From positions 372,001 to 436,000 of the forward strand of contig JAILXT010000004.1 in assembly GCA_045430345.1 (NCBI GenBank): DNA of 64,000 bases. The letters run 5' to 3'. Origin of the DNA: Agarilytica sp045430345. GTDB lineage: Bacteria; Pseudomonadota; Gammaproteobacteria; Pseudomonadales; Cellvibrionaceae. Made by a program: the position numbers and the translations under genes. The notes under the pieces are model-generated. The model was not told where the DNA came from. It saw only the letters and a program-made list of their open reading frames with translations, and ran no database searches. Shown piece by piece: positions 54,954-64,000 of the stretch. Every line of letters begins with the position of its first letter. The first letter of the stretch is position 1.

Positions 54954-57900
54954 ATGAAGGTGAATGTGATCCAAAAATTAAAACTTTCGTTGATATTGTT
55001 TAGTTTTGCGTTGTTTCCCGTTGTCGGTCACGCACAAACAGTGACTGCTTCGGACTTTTCTTTGGTGCCGCCTCTCGCTGCGGAAGCAACGGATCCATTT
55101 GTGATGATTAGTTTATCGGTAGAGCTTACCCAGCAAGCTGAAGCATTTACCGGTGCACAACAAACTTATGCGAATGGTACATACTGCCCAGGGCGAACGG
55201 ATGATAGGAGTGTTTGCTATAGCGCGTTAGAAGAATATATTGGCTATTTTGATCCTGATAAATGTTATCAGTATGTGACCAATTCCGGAGGCGTATACGA
55301 TGGTTCCGTGTATACCTCTTCTGACGTTCTTCAGTCTGCTACTGGTCCGGATTTATCCTCAAATCGCTCGGTTGAATACTTTAGGCCTGTTTCGGTGTCA
55401 GTTAATCACTCCTGTTCGGGGAACCAGTTCAGTGGTAATTTTATGAACTGGGCAACGATGACGGCATTGGACGAATTTCGTTATGCCATGACGGGTGGCG
55501 CCAGACTGGTAGATACGGCGGGAGCAAATGCACAAACATTGCTGACCCGCACTCACCGCTATGGTGATTGGCCTTTTGTGACGAAAGCAATTGATGCCGA
55601 TGGTATTACTACGGGGAGTGCAACGTTTACTAACGCACCTTCTGGCGTTACCCCATTTACTGTCGGTAACTTAGTTATTGTGAATCACAACGGAAATAAC
55701 GGGAATCGAGTTTCATTTTTTGACGAAGACGATAATCAATTAGCAGAACTTAGTGTGCTCGTTGAAGTGTGTAATGATTCCGTTGGGCTTGAAGAAAACT
55801 GTGTTGAATATACCGACGGCCCCAATACTTGGTATAAGCCAGAGGGCGTACTTCAACAAAACGCTCTAAATATGCGGTACGCACTGACGAGTTATGCGGC
55901 ACAAAATACCAATGCGCGTAATGGGGGCGTATTGAGAGCGAATGCGAAATACATAGGGTATCTACAACCGATTCCTGAAGGCGGGATAGAGACTAACCCC
56001 CAAGCCGAATTTAATGACATGGGGCAGTTTGTCTTTCATCCAGATCAAGCAGAATTGAGTGCTAATGGCGAAAGCCTAGTGGGCGTGCATAACAGTGGTA
56101 TTTTGAATTACATTAATTCATTTGGTTTAGGTCCAAACCAATATAAGGGATATGATCCCGTAGGCGAACTTTATTATGAAGGGTTACGCTATATCATGGG
56201 CTTGGATCCGACACCTGAATATTCGGGGGCTCACGGGAGTTTATCTGCGTTAACGGCGGACGAAAAAGATAATTTTCCGGTAATAACAAATGTTTGGGAT
56301 GATCCGGTATTAAACCAGTGCCAGCCAAATTATATCGTGGGTATTGGGGATCAGTTTTCTTGGATGGATGGTGATTTGCCTGGGAGTAGCCGGGCGAGTT
56401 CTCAGGGGCAGCCTTCTGGAAATCCTTCAAATGGCGGGGACGTTGGGTTTAATGTAACGAATCTCACCAACACCGTTGGCGCTTTAGAGGGAGTAGGGGC
56501 GAACCTCGGAATGTTTGGCACTACAGGTCGAGAGAATACATATTATGTGGCGGGCATGGCGTATTTTGCAGCGACTACGGACATACGAAATGGGCAAGGT
56601 GGTGCGCCGGCTTTCGAGGGGGATCAGTATGTCAGAACGTTTTTTGTCGATACGCAGGAGTACAATGGGAGCCCTCCTTTACGGGAACAAAATCCCCTCT
56701 GGTTAGCGGCCAAGTATGGCGGCTTTAAAGATCAGGCAGAAGAAGGTGAGGATGAAGGGGATGGAGATCCAAATAATGGTGATATTCCGACAGGGTCAAC
56801 GCCCGCTGACTGCGGCTCGACAGACGAGTGGGACGCAGATGGGGATTGCGAGCCCGAAGCATATACCCTGGCGAGTCAGCCTGCGAATTTGATTTCTGGC
56901 TTACAGCATGCGTTTGGAGAAATGGCTGAGCGTGTTAATGCGGGTTCTTCTGCAGGTGTCGTGAGTAATTCTTCCAGTGGGCAGGGGTTGGTTGTTCAGG
57001 GCTTGTTTAAGCCACGACAAACGGATGGCGAAAATAATATTGTGGAGTGGGGGGGGGTTCTCCAGGCATTATTTATTGATGAATTTAATTACTATCGAGA
57101 TGACTTTAGTGGCGGTGGTGATGGTAACGGAGTGATTGATGGAGGGGATAGGATCGTACGTTTTGTTGTCGATAGTGATAACAAGGTCGCTACCGCTAGT
57201 CTTTTCGGTGCGCCAGATGTCAATGGCGTTCCCGGTGATCTTGTCCAAGAGGGGGTAGCGATTGAAGATCTAAGCACCGTATGGAACGCGCGAGATGAAC
57301 TTTCAGATATGGACCCCGACAGTCGGTACATTTTTACAGGTATTGACTTGCCTGATAGTGAAGGAGAGTACGATGGTATTATTCTCGAGAATGAGGTGGT
57401 ACCCTTTGATGCCTTCGATGAGACATCTACGTTTCCTTCGATATCAACAGACAGTAATAATAATTTCAGACGTTTGGGGTTAGACAGCAACTCACCAAAT
57501 ACGTTGTCGGGTGACATCGTTAACTTTGTTCGTGGGGTTGAAATCGAAGGCAGTGGCTTTAGGTCGAGATCTGTTGATTTTGACAAGGATGAAACGGCAG
57601 AGGTTTGGCGTTTGGGCGATATCGTAAACTCTTCTCCCGTTATCGTTGCGGGCCCCAAAGATGATCAGCGTTACGACCTTCTCAAGAATGATCCAACATT
57701 CAGCACATTTAACCAATTAGTTAGTGATAGGCGACATATGGTTTATGTTGGCGCTAACGATGGAATGCTCCATGCCTTCAATGCTGGGGAGCTGAACCAA
57801 TCTACCCAACAGTTTTCTGGGGGTGGGCATGAGCTAGGTGAAGAGCTATGGGCATATGTCCCATACAACGTGCTTCCCCACTTACGATGGTTGACTGAGC

Positions 57901-59402
57901 TAAGTTATCCCCATGTTTATTATGTTGATGGAATTCCTCAGGTCTTTGAAGTTAATATCTTTGACGATACTGCAACAGACGGCTGGGGTACTATTTTAGT
58001 CGTGGGTATGCGTTTTGGTGGCGGTGATATTCAGTTTGACCCGAATAGCGATGATGACGGTTCTGACGGTGACGGAGATGATATTTCCACTCGGTCTGCA
58101 TATATCGTAATGAATATTACGGACCCTGATTCTCCTCCAGAACTAATCGCGGAAATTTCGCACCCAATGATGGGGTATACGACATCCCGTCCGACCGTTA
58201 TAAAACATCGCCCTAAAAATAGTGGTGGGACTTACGAATCAGACGAAGATCAATGGTATTTAGTTATGGGATCTGGACCGATTGGGGATGATGCGGTTAC
58301 TAAACAAATAGCATTGAGCGACGCTGTAAGTAATCAGTCGGCAAAGATTTTTATGTTTAACCTTCAGACCTTGGCTTTTGAGCCGTTTGGTGGTCCAGGT
58401 TATATTGAGGTTCCGGACTCAGAATCGGCGTTTGTGGGCGACTTAGTTGCAGCAGATATTGAGGAAGAGGAGAACGGATATGCAGATGACGTAATATATT
58501 TCGGCACAGTTTCTGGTTCTGTTGCTGACCCCTCTGGCGATCTAATGCGCCTTCAATTAGGAAACGGGACAGAGTTTGGTGCAGTTGATGAAGGTGATTT
58601 TGAACGGTTGATTGAGCGAGAAGAGGGTGAGAGTTTCGGAGAGCCTTTCTCGGGGATGCCGTATGTGAAAAACTTCAAAGATGACGTCTGGGTATTTACC
58701 GGAAGCGGTAGATTCTATAACGCTGACGGACAGCTAAATGATGATCAAATGGGGTACTACGGTGTCAAAGAGCCAAAAGGTGTTAGCGGCAATTTTTCTT
58801 ACGAAACGGTAAACTTAGGTGATGAGCTCGTGAATGTACAGGGAATACAGGTACAGTATATAGCGGGTGCGACTAACAGTACGATATATGACAGTGCTGG
58901 TAATACACCGGTTCCTTTCGATCTTTCGTCTGAAGATATAGATTCATTTAAAGGGTTGCAAGATTTGATTGGTGGTTTACAGGGATGGTATTTCCCTTTT
59001 GATGATCCCAGCCCAGCCACTACCGTGCAGGCCTTACATGCGGGAAAATCGGATGGTAGTGGGCCAAATGTTGCTTTTACAGAATATCTTCCGTCTGGAG
59101 ACGCGTGTACATTGGGCTTAACCAAGCTGCATATTGTGAACTTTCAGACGGGGACTGCCTCGCCTTTCGGAGCGTTACAGCTTGTGGCAAATGGCGAAGA
59201 TACTCCGCCCCCCATTTCTGGAAATCCTATTGCAGCCCCCTCCATCACTTTTTCTGAAGGTTTTGTACGGGATGTTGAATTTGTGGATGGCCGGATTACT
59301 GGGCAAGGGAGTTTAGGGAATCTGACAGAATCGATTGAGCCCCAGGTTGCTGCTCCACCGAACGGCCGTATGTCGTGGCGTGAAATACAAATAGATTGGT
59401 GA
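54954..59402 (+). CDS. pilY1: PilY1, type IV pilus tip adhesin/assembly protein
   Basis: This protein of about 1482 residues has a signal peptide (LSLILFSFALFPVVGHAQ), a large N-terminal part and a C-terminal beta-propeller domain with HMVYVGANDGMLHAFNAG. A calcium-binding-type loop (DGNGVIDGGD, near residue 725) precedes the propeller. The N-terminal part lacks a visible DxSxS metal motif of a von Willebrand A domain. A G9 tract at 57049-57057 (codons 699-702) could shift the frame. The start could be GTG 54921, which overlaps pilX, or ATG 54954, chosen because it gives a clean signal peptide. Confidence 0.92.
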   Translation: MKVNVIQKLKLSLILFSFALFPVVGHAQTVTASDFSLVPPLAAEATDPFVMISLSVELTQQAEAFTGAQQTYANGTYCPGRTDDRSVCYSALEEYIGYFDPDKCYQYVTNSGGVYDGSVYTSSDVLQSATGPDLSSNRSVEYFRPVSVSVNHSCSGNQFSGNFMNWATMTALDEFRYAMTGGARLVDTAGANAQTLLTRTHRYGDWPFVTKAIDADGITTGSATFTNAPSGVTPFTVGNLVIVNHNGNNGNRVSFFDEDDNQLAELSVLVEVCNDSVGLEENCVEYTDGPNTWYKPEGVLQQNALNMRYALTSYAAQNTNARNGGVLRANAKYIGYLQPIPEGGIETNPQAEFNDMGQFVFHPDQAELSANGESLVGVHNSGILNYINSFGLGPNQYKGYDPVGELYYEGLRYIMGLDPTPEYSGAHGSLSALTADEKDNFPVITNVWDDPVLNQCQPNYIVGIGDQFSWMDGDLPGSSRASSQGQPSGNPSNGGDVGFNVTNLTNTVGALEGVGANLGMFGTTGRENTYYVAGMAYFAATTDIRNGQGGAPAFEGDQYVRTFFVDTQEYNGSPPLREQNPLWLAAKYGGFKDQAEEGEDEGDGDPNNGDIPTGSTPADCGSTDEWDADGDCEPEAYTLASQPANLISGLQHAFGEMAERVNAGSSAGVVSNSSSGQGLVVQGLFKPRQTDGENNIVEWGGVLQALFIDEFNYYRDDFSGGGDGNGVIDGGDRIVRFVVDSDNKVATASLFGAPDVNGVPGDLVQEGVAIEDLSTVWNARDELSDMDPDSRYIFTGIDLPDSEGEYDGIILENEVVPFDAFDETSTFPSISTDSNNNFRRLGLDSNSPNTLSGDIVNFVRGVEIEGSGFRSRSVDFDKDETAEVWRLGDIVNSSPVIVAGPKDDQRYDLLKNDPTFSTFNQLVSDRRHMVYVGANDGMLHAFNAGELNQSTQQFSGGGHELGEELWAYVPYNVLPHLRWLTELSYPHVYYVDGIPQVFEVNIFDDTATDGWGTILVVGMRFGGGDIQFDPNSDDDGSDGDGDDISTRSAYIVMNITDPDSPPELIAEISHPMMGYTTSRPTVIKHRPKNSGGTYESDEDQWYLVMGSGPIGDDAVTKQIALSDAVSNQSAKIFMFNLQTLAFEPFGGPGYIEVPDSESAFVGDLVAADIEEEENGYADDVIYFGTVSGSVADPSGDLMRLQLGNGTEFGAVDEGDFERLIEREEGESFGEPFSGMPYVKNFKDDVWVFTGSGRFYNADGQLNDDQMGYYGVKEPKGVSGNFSYETVNLGDELVNVQGIQVQYIAGATNSTIYDSAGNTPVPFDLSSEDIDSFKGLQDLIGGLQGWYFPFDDPSPATTVQALHAGKSDGSGPNVAFTEYLPSGDACTLGLTKLHIVNFQTGTASPFGALQLVANGEDTPPPISGNPIAAPSITFSEGFVRDVEFVDGRITGQGSLGNLTESIEPQVAAPPNGRMSWREIQIDW
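57049..57057 (+). repeat. Poly-G tract of nine in pilY1
   Basis: Nine consecutive G lie in frame in pilY1. Tracts of 7-8 G are also in pilW (53275-53282, 53395-53401, 53749-53755) and pilX (54654-54660). Long G runs are prone to slipped-strand change. Confidence 0.9.
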
Positions 59403-59406
59403 GGTG

Positions 59407-59832
59407 ATGATGTCACGTTTCGATAAAGGGTTCTCGTTAATCGAGTTGTTAATTGTGCTGGCCATTATTGCCATTATTGCGGCAATAGCAGTTCCTTCGT
59501 ATAGGAGTTATGTTCAAAAGTCGTGTCGTAACGATGCGCGATCTTCAATACTGGAAGTGGTTGCCAGGCAGGAAAAGCATTATTTTCAATATAACGCTTA
59601 TGCTGCAACATTAGATGATACGGGTTTAAATTTTCTAAGTGATGGCGTTACCCCTGAGGGTTGTTATGAAATAGCACTTAGCGATTGTGGTAGCGACGAT
59701 TGCTATACCATCACGGCTACTGCAACGGGAGGGCAGGCGAGTGATACAAGTTGCTCCTCCTTTACGATGGATCATATGGGGCGAAAAACTGCGTTGGGAG
59801 GCGTTTCTGACCCAACTGATTACTGTTGGTAA
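59407..59832 (+). CDS. pilE: PilE-like type IV minor pilin
   Basis: This protein of about 141 residues has a leader ending G, then FSLIELLIVLAIIAIIAAIAV, a canonical type IV pilin helix with E5. A C-terminal disulfide pair and the short size match PilE minor pilins of the Pseudomonas fimU-pilE operon rather than the major pilin PilA. GTG 59404, ATG 59407 and ATG 59410 are all possible starts. Confidence 0.9.
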   Translation: MMSRFDKGFSLIELLIVLAIIAIIAAIAVPSYRSYVQKSCRNDARSSILEVVARQEKHYFQYNAYAATLDDTGLNFLSDGVTPEGCYEIALSDCGSDDCYTITATATGGQASDTSCSSFTMDHMGRKTALGGVSDPTDYCW

Positions 59833-59837
59833 ACAAA

Positions 59838-60401
59838 TTAACCTTCACACGATTTGATATATTTCTTGATGCCGTCGATTATCCCGTCCCCGTTTTTATC
59901 TGATCCGGTGTAGGGTCTCCCTGCGCGGTTCCAAGTCAGGCGTTGGTAATATCTCATATCCGTTTTCCCGCAATACACAATGCTGCCCGCTAATTGGGTT
60001 GAGCCCTTCGGCATGAGTATTGTGTAAGGTTTACCAAACGATGCGCGTGTTGCGAAGCGAATATCTTTATCGTTAAACTGCTGCAAGGACAATATTTCGG
60101 TTTTTGATGGTTTGTTGTCACCGTTTTTATCATCGAAAAGAATGGCAAATTTCGACCATTGATTTTGACAGTTTGTGAGCTCATCAGAGCCACAAAAGTG
60201 TATGCTCTTTTTCTGTTCGATAGCCATTATTCTGCCAGCTTGATAAAAATGATACATGGAGGCAATAGATGTATCTCGTTTTGTTTTTTTGAGGAAGTGC
60301 TGAAAACTAGGAGGAGCAAGGGTAAGCAGAATGCCAATTAAGCTAAGCGTAATCATAAGGTCGATTAGGGTAAAGCCCTTTTCGTAAGAAGGGGTGTTCA
60401 T
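59838..60401 (-). CDS. FimT/GspH-like pseudopilin with Asp at mature position 5
   Basis: This 187-residue protein has a short leader and the processing site G/FTLIDLMITLSLIGILL. Mature position 5 is Asp rather than the nearly invariant Glu. The rest follows the GspH/FimT type (FQHFLKKTKRD, then a Gly/Asp-rich C-terminal segment NGDGIIDG). It is convergent with pilE and probably transcribed separately; it may be a second FimT for pilus tip or DNA binding. ggatga precedes the ATG. Confidence 0.85.
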   Translation of the reverse strand: MNTPSYEKGFTLIDLMITLSLIGILLTLAPPSFQHFLKKTKRDTSIASMYHFYQAGRIMAIEQKKSIHFCGSDELTNCQNQWSKFAILFDDKNGDNKPSKTEILSLQQFNDKDIRFATRASFGKPYTILMPKGSTQLAGSIVYCGKTDMRYYQRLTWNRAGRPYTGSDKNGDGIIDGIKKYIKSCEG

Positions 60402-60485
60402 CGCTCATCCTTGAGTTAAGATAAATTGTGACTGACAGTATTACAATTCCTGTTTATTTACGGAAGGCGATTGTGTCAGGTATCG

Positions 60486-60505
60486 TTGTAGGAAATAACC
60501 TACAA
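60486..60505. other. Hairpin between pilR and the pseudopilin gene
   Basis: Perfect 7-base arms ttgtagg / cctacaa with loop aaataa. No T-tract is present, so it may be a weak 3' hairpin of pilR or an operator for the downstream pseudopilin gene. Confidence 0.35.
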
Positions 60506-60530
60506 GACCTCTTTCTGTCGAAGCGTTTTG

Positions 60531-61898
60531 TTATTCTGGGTCATTTTCATCTGCCAGCCCTAGTTTTGACAGTCGATATCGAAAAGAACGAAAACTAATC
60601 CCCAATTTTTTGGCTGCTAAGGTTTTATTCCACCTTACATGCTCGAGCGCATCGGAAAGGATCTCTTTTTCAACTTCTGCTAAATATTCGTCGATAGAGG
60701 GGAATTTTTGGCAGTTGTTATAATAATTGATTGGCTGATTGTCTTTCGGTGTGATCTTTTGAGAGGCGGAAAGAAGTAAATCACCCACTTCGATCGTTGA
60801 GTCATCACACAGTGTATATGCACGTTCTAGAATATTTTCGAGCTCTCGAATGTTGCCCGGAAATGAATAGCGCATTAGTTCGGCCAGGGCACCTTTCGAT
60901 AGCGTTGTTTTAGTTTGGTTTCCATCATCAATTTTTTTTAGGAAATGCTGTGCTAGAACGGGAATGTCTTCAGAGCGTTCACGCAGGCAGGGTACGCTGA
61001 GCTGAATCACATTGAGTCGGTAAAAAAGATCTTGCCTGAATTCATCCATTTCAACCAGTTGATGCAAGTTCTTATGTGTCGCAGATAAAATTCGGACATC
61101 AGTTGATATTTCTCCGTGAGCGCCGACGGGGCGAATCGCTTTTTCCTGTATTGCCCGTAACAACTTTACTTGCATATCCAAGGGTAAGTCGGCGACTTCA
61201 TCAAGAAATAAAGTGCCGCCTTCAGCTGCTTGAAACAAACCAATTTTATCTTGTGTTGCTCCGGTGAAGGCGCCTTTTTTATGGCCAAAAAATTCGCTTT
61301 CCATCAGTTCTTTGGGGATTGCACCACAGTTGACAGGAATGAATGGGTTTTTTGTGCGAGGGCCATGTTTGTGTATAGAGCGCGCAACGAGTTCCTTTCC
61401 GCTACCCGATTCACCACTGATATATACGGGGGCTTGGGAGCGAGCGAGTTTATTAATTGATGCTTTAAGTGAGTGGATAGTAGGGGAGTCGCCGATAATT
61501 TCATCGTTCCCCGTATGCTCGCTCTCTGGCATTTGGTTTGATGTTATTGCGGTATTGACCAAGCGGCGTAGCGCGTTGACATCGATTGGTTTGTTAACAA
61601 AATCGAAGGCCCCTGTTTTCATCGCTTGTACCGCAGTATCCATATTTCCGTGTGCGGTGATGACTGCGATGGGCAATTCAGGGAAGTTTTTTTGTACGTG
61701 TTTTACGATGTCTAGCCCATTACCATCGGGCAGCTTCATATCCGTGAGACATAGATTAAAAGTATGGTCCGACAGCAGTTTTTTAGCTGATGAAACATCG
61801 GCAGCGACTTCGGTTTTAATGTCCATCCTATTGAGAGTGATTGAAAGGAGTTCTCGTATATCGGGTTCGTCGTCAATGATAAGTGCTTTCGTGGCCAT
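60531..61898 (-). CDS. pilR: PilR, sigma54-dependent response regulator
   Basis: This 455-residue NtrC-family regulator has a receiver domain with phosphoacceptor D53 (LTDMKLPDG), an AAA+ domain with Walker A GESGSGKE, the sigma54-contact motif GAFTGA and Walker B GGTLFLDEVADLP, and a C-terminal Fis-type helix-turn-helix (NKTLAAKKLGISFRSFRYRL). PilR activates pilin transcription with RpoN in Pseudomonas. It starts 4 bases after the pilS stop. Confidence 0.95.
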   Translation of the reverse strand: MATKALIIDDEPDIRELLSITLNRMDIKTEVAADVSSAKKLLSDHTFNLCLTDMKLPDGNGLDIVKHVQKNFPELPIAVITAHGNMDTAVQAMKTGAFDFVNKPIDVNALRRLVNTAITSNQMPESEHTGNDEIIGDSPTIHSLKASINKLARSQAPVYISGESGSGKELVARSIHKHGPRTKNPFIPVNCGAIPKELMESEFFGHKKGAFTGATQDKIGLFQAAEGGTLFLDEVADLPLDMQVKLLRAIQEKAIRPVGAHGEISTDVRILSATHKNLHQLVEMDEFRQDLFYRLNVIQLSVPCLRERSEDIPVLAQHFLKKIDDGNQTKTTLSKGALAELMRYSFPGNIRELENILERAYTLCDDSTIEVGDLLLSASQKITPKDNQPINYYNNCQKFPSIDEYLAEVEKEILSDALEHVRWNKTLAAKKLGISFRSFRYRLSKLGLADENDPE

Positions 61899-61902
61899 AA
61901 AT

Positions 61903-63489
61903 TTAGATCATACGTTGGTGATGGGGGAAGTTTATTTTAAAACGACTCTTATTATCGGTAGTCCGCTGGTAATTGAGGCGTGCTTGATTTATTTCACACA
62001 GCTCTCTGGATATATATAGTCCAAGGCCTGTGCCTTGTTTTCCTGTGGTGAAAAACGGTTCGAAAATACTCGAAACTTCATCAGTGGGTACGCCAGGCCC
62101 AAAGTCGATGACTTCTATATATGTAGTGTCGTCGTGCTTACTAACGCCAGAATTCACTAGAATACACGCTTTTCCTGTGTGCTCCATACTATATCGTAGC
62201 CCGTTATCGAACAAGTTGGTGAGTATCTGGCGTAAATGCGTTGGGTCTACTTTTATATCTTCTTGATCTTCATTCCATTTGTACGTTATTTCACATTCTT
62301 TGGCTGTCGAAAACTCTTCAATAAAGTGAGGAATCCATTGTTTCAGGTCGATAGGTTCGGCTTTGGGTTCTTTACGCTTAGAAAGCGTCATCGTATTTTC
62401 GATGATGTCGTTGACTCGATCCGAGTGTTGCAAAATAATCTCGGTAAAGCGTTGATCTGTTGGGTCTATGTGTTCTGATTCAGATAACAGTTGAGCTGCG
62501 TGGGATATAGCGCCTAAAGGGTTTCTGATCTCGTGGGCGATGTTAGCGGTTAAACGCCCCAAGGATGCGAGCTTTAGTTGTTGCGCTTGTTGCATCAGTG
62601 TCCGATAGTCTTCGATATAGAGGATGGTAAGTGGCCGGCTATCGGTTTCAACGGCTGCGAAATTAACGCGCACATCTTTTTTGTTATTGAGTCGGTGTAC
62701 CCTAGCCATACCGTTGATGGGGTTTTGGTGCCATAGCGATAGTAGTTCCTGCAAATCGCATAATGTGGTGATGTCTTGGCCTAAGTAACTTTTATCTCGG
62801 CCTAACTCTAGGTATTGAAGAGCTGAGTCGTTAATGAGCTCAATCTTATTTTCTTCGTTAATGACCGCGATACCGGTTTGCATTCGTGTCACGATCAGTT
62901 GTGCGAGTTTTACAAGTTGTTGTGCATAAGCTGACTTTTCGGCGGCTTCTTCGGTGCTCGACTTGATTTTGTTTGCTAGGTATTGGAATGAAGCCGTGGT
63001 GACGAAGACGAGCACACCAAGTGTTCCCGCGCCAAACAAGGCTTTAATAGTACCTTCTTTGGAGTCGAGTAGTAGGGCTTGAGTGATTAGCGCGATGGAG
63101 ACGAGCGAGGCGTAGCCAAATGCTAGCTGTCCCTTTAGGAACATACTGGCAATCGCGGCGGTAATGACGAGTAAATATCCTAAGCCTCCCGCTAAGCCGC
63201 CGCTCGCCTGTATAAGTACAAGAAGGGCGACAAGGTCAGTTATTAGCAGGAATGAAATCTTGGGCGTCGATTTGAACGAGTAGCGATCAAATAGAAGAAT
63301 AAGTGAGCCGACGGTAAATACGACATAGCTTAAGCTGGATGCCTTGAATAAGAAGGGATTGGTCAGCCCGAATGAGGAGGAGGTGATGCCGGCCTCGAAC
63401 ATCAAGTACAGCATCGTGGCGACGATGACTCTGTAGTAAAGATATACCCTAAGGGTTGTGAAGCTATAAAGTTCTTGGTTGTAGTTCAA
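61903..63489 (-). CDS. pilS: PilS, membrane sensor histidine kinase
   Basis: This protein of about 528 residues has six N-terminal membrane helices (about 20-175), a coiled-coil link, a PAS-like domain (about 195-300) and a kinase core. The H-box is ANIAHEIRNPLGAISHAAQ with His near residue 320; N, G1 and G2 boxes are visible (NLFDNGLRYS, DFGPGVP, TGLGLYI). TTG 63489 is preferred for its ggag; GTG 63504 is the alternative. PilS senses pilin in the membrane and phosphorylates PilR in Pseudomonas. Confidence 0.93.
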   Translation of the reverse strand: MNYNQELYSFTTLRVYLYYRVIVATMLYLMFEAGITSSSFGLTNPFLFKASSLSYVVFTVGSLILLFDRYSFKSTPKISFLLITDLVALLVLIQASGGLAGGLGYLLVITAAIASMFLKGQLAFGYASLVSIALITQALLLDSKEGTIKALFGAGTLGVLVFVTTASFQYLANKIKSSTEEAAEKSAYAQQLVKLAQLIVTRMQTGIAVINEENKIELINDSALQYLELGRDKSYLGQDITTLCDLQELLSLWHQNPINGMARVHRLNNKKDVRVNFAAVETDSRPLTILYIEDYRTLMQQAQQLKLASLGRLTANIAHEIRNPLGAISHAAQLLSESEHIDPTDQRFTEIILQHSDRVNDIIENTMTLSKRKEPKAEPIDLKQWIPHFIEEFSTAKECEITYKWNEDQEDIKVDPTHLRQILTNLFDNGLRYSMEHTGKACILVNSGVSKHDDTTYIEVIDFGPGVPTDEVSSIFEPFFTTGKQGTGLGLYISRELCEINQARLNYQRTTDNKSRFKINFPHHQRMI

Positions 63490-63675
63490 TACGCTACTCC
63501 GCACAGGCTAGGGCAAATATTTTCGTTGGTATTGGTGCCGGTATTTTCTATTTTCTTGATTATAGTGGCCAGGCCCTTTTTGATGCCACGTTATTTGTTT
63601 GATCTTCTTTGCGATTTTGAGTGGTATCGATGAGAATACGCGACCAGAAACGTTTTATTGGAGTATATGAAATTT

Positions 63676-64000
63676 ATGTCGACGTTGAACATTGTCCTCG
63701 CGCAAATCAATTTTTTGGTAGGGGATATCGTTGGGAATACAGCGAAGGTCATTAAAACCGTCAATGAAGCGGTGGCGTCTCAGTCTGCAGACATTATCGT
63801 CTTCCCTGAGCTGACGCTGACTGGCTACCCGCCGGAAGATTTGCTCTTACGTCCCAGTTTGGACGTAAGAATCGATGCAGCGCTAGCGCAGATTAAACAG
63901 CTCAATGTCGACGCTTATATTGTGATCGGCTACCCCAAACGATCGGACGCTGGCTTACAGAATATGGCGGGCGTCATATATCAGGGGGAACTCATTTGTG
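63676..64000 (+). CDS. nadE: Glutamine-dependent NAD+ synthetase (3' end cut by window)
   Basis: Only the first 108 codons are present. They match the N-terminal nitrilase-type glutaminase domain: NIVLAQINFLVGDIVGN, catalytic E45 in FPELTLTGYPPEDLLLRP. Ammonia from this domain feeds the C-terminal synthetase, which is outside the window. ATG 63676 has ggag 12 bases upstream; ATG 63667 has it only 3 bases away. It is divergent from pilS. Confidence 0.9.
   Translation, partial: MSTLNIVLAQINFLVGDIVGNTAKVIKTVNEAVASQSADIIVFPELTLTGYPPEDLLLRPSLDVRIDAALAQIKQLNVDAYIVIGYPKRSDAGLQNMAGVIYQGELIC

Overview
The window reads as chromosome of a marine, polysaccharide-degrading gammaproteobacterium of the Cellvibrionaceae type (Saccharophagus/Teredinibacter-like); the genus is an inference. 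Supporting signs are the Pseudomonas-like gene order of two housekeeping blocks (ndk-rlmN-pilF-rodZ-ispG-hisS-yfgM-bamB-der and murJ-ribF-ileS-lspA-fkpB-ispH followed by minor pilin genes and pilRS), secreted esterases with Pro-Thr linkers, a large TonB-dependent receptor, and a VPLPA-CTERM protein. No tRNA, rRNA, insertion sequence, prophage or CRISPR array was seen.

Layout. 1-5934: a SUF iron-sulfur operon, sufB(partial)-C-D-S-A-T-E, with a nested-palindrome repeat between sufB and sufC. 5951-9333: a small accessory block with a HIT/cytidylyltransferase fusion divergent from a CDP-glycerol glycerophosphotransferase-like gene, then a glutathione peroxidase and a flavodoxin-like reductase. 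9671-19009: the ndk-to-der block, covering nucleotide balance, rRNA methylation, pilus assembly, cell shape, isoprenoids, histidyl-tRNA and outer-membrane assembly. 19032-20351: a SUI1 factor and a voltage-gated K+ channel. 20352-27345: an accessory locus in which two paralogous secreted esterases flank a TonB-dependent receptor, with long AT-rich non-coding stretches. 27346-35607: a GGDEF-EAL protein, BepA-like protease, TusA-like protein, PerM-family permease and M16 protease. 35861-40465: aceE-aceF. 40791-44244: a third esterase, a VPLPA-CTERM protein and an OmpA-like protein. 44489-51963: murJ and the ribF-ispH operon. 52091-63489: fimT-pilV-pilW-pilX-pilY1-pilE, a second FimT/GspH-like pseudopilin on the other strand, and the pilS/pilR two-component system. 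63676-64000: the start of glutamine-dependent NAD synthetase.

Most interesting points. (1) The three secreted esterases share a C-terminal module of about 60 residues, bounded by two cysteines and joined by Pro-Thr linkers, that I cannot assign to a named family. (2) In-frame poly-G tracts of 7-9 bases lie in pilW, pilX and pilY1, which suggests phase variation of the pilus tip. (3) A perfect CRP/Vfr-type palindrome precedes fimT. (4) A 10-base leader segment is complementary to the ribosome binding site of the TonB receptor. (5) A teichoic-acid-like gene pair occurs in a Gram-negative background. (6) One pseudopilin carries Asp instead of Glu at mature position 5. The housekeeping regions are otherwise ordinary.
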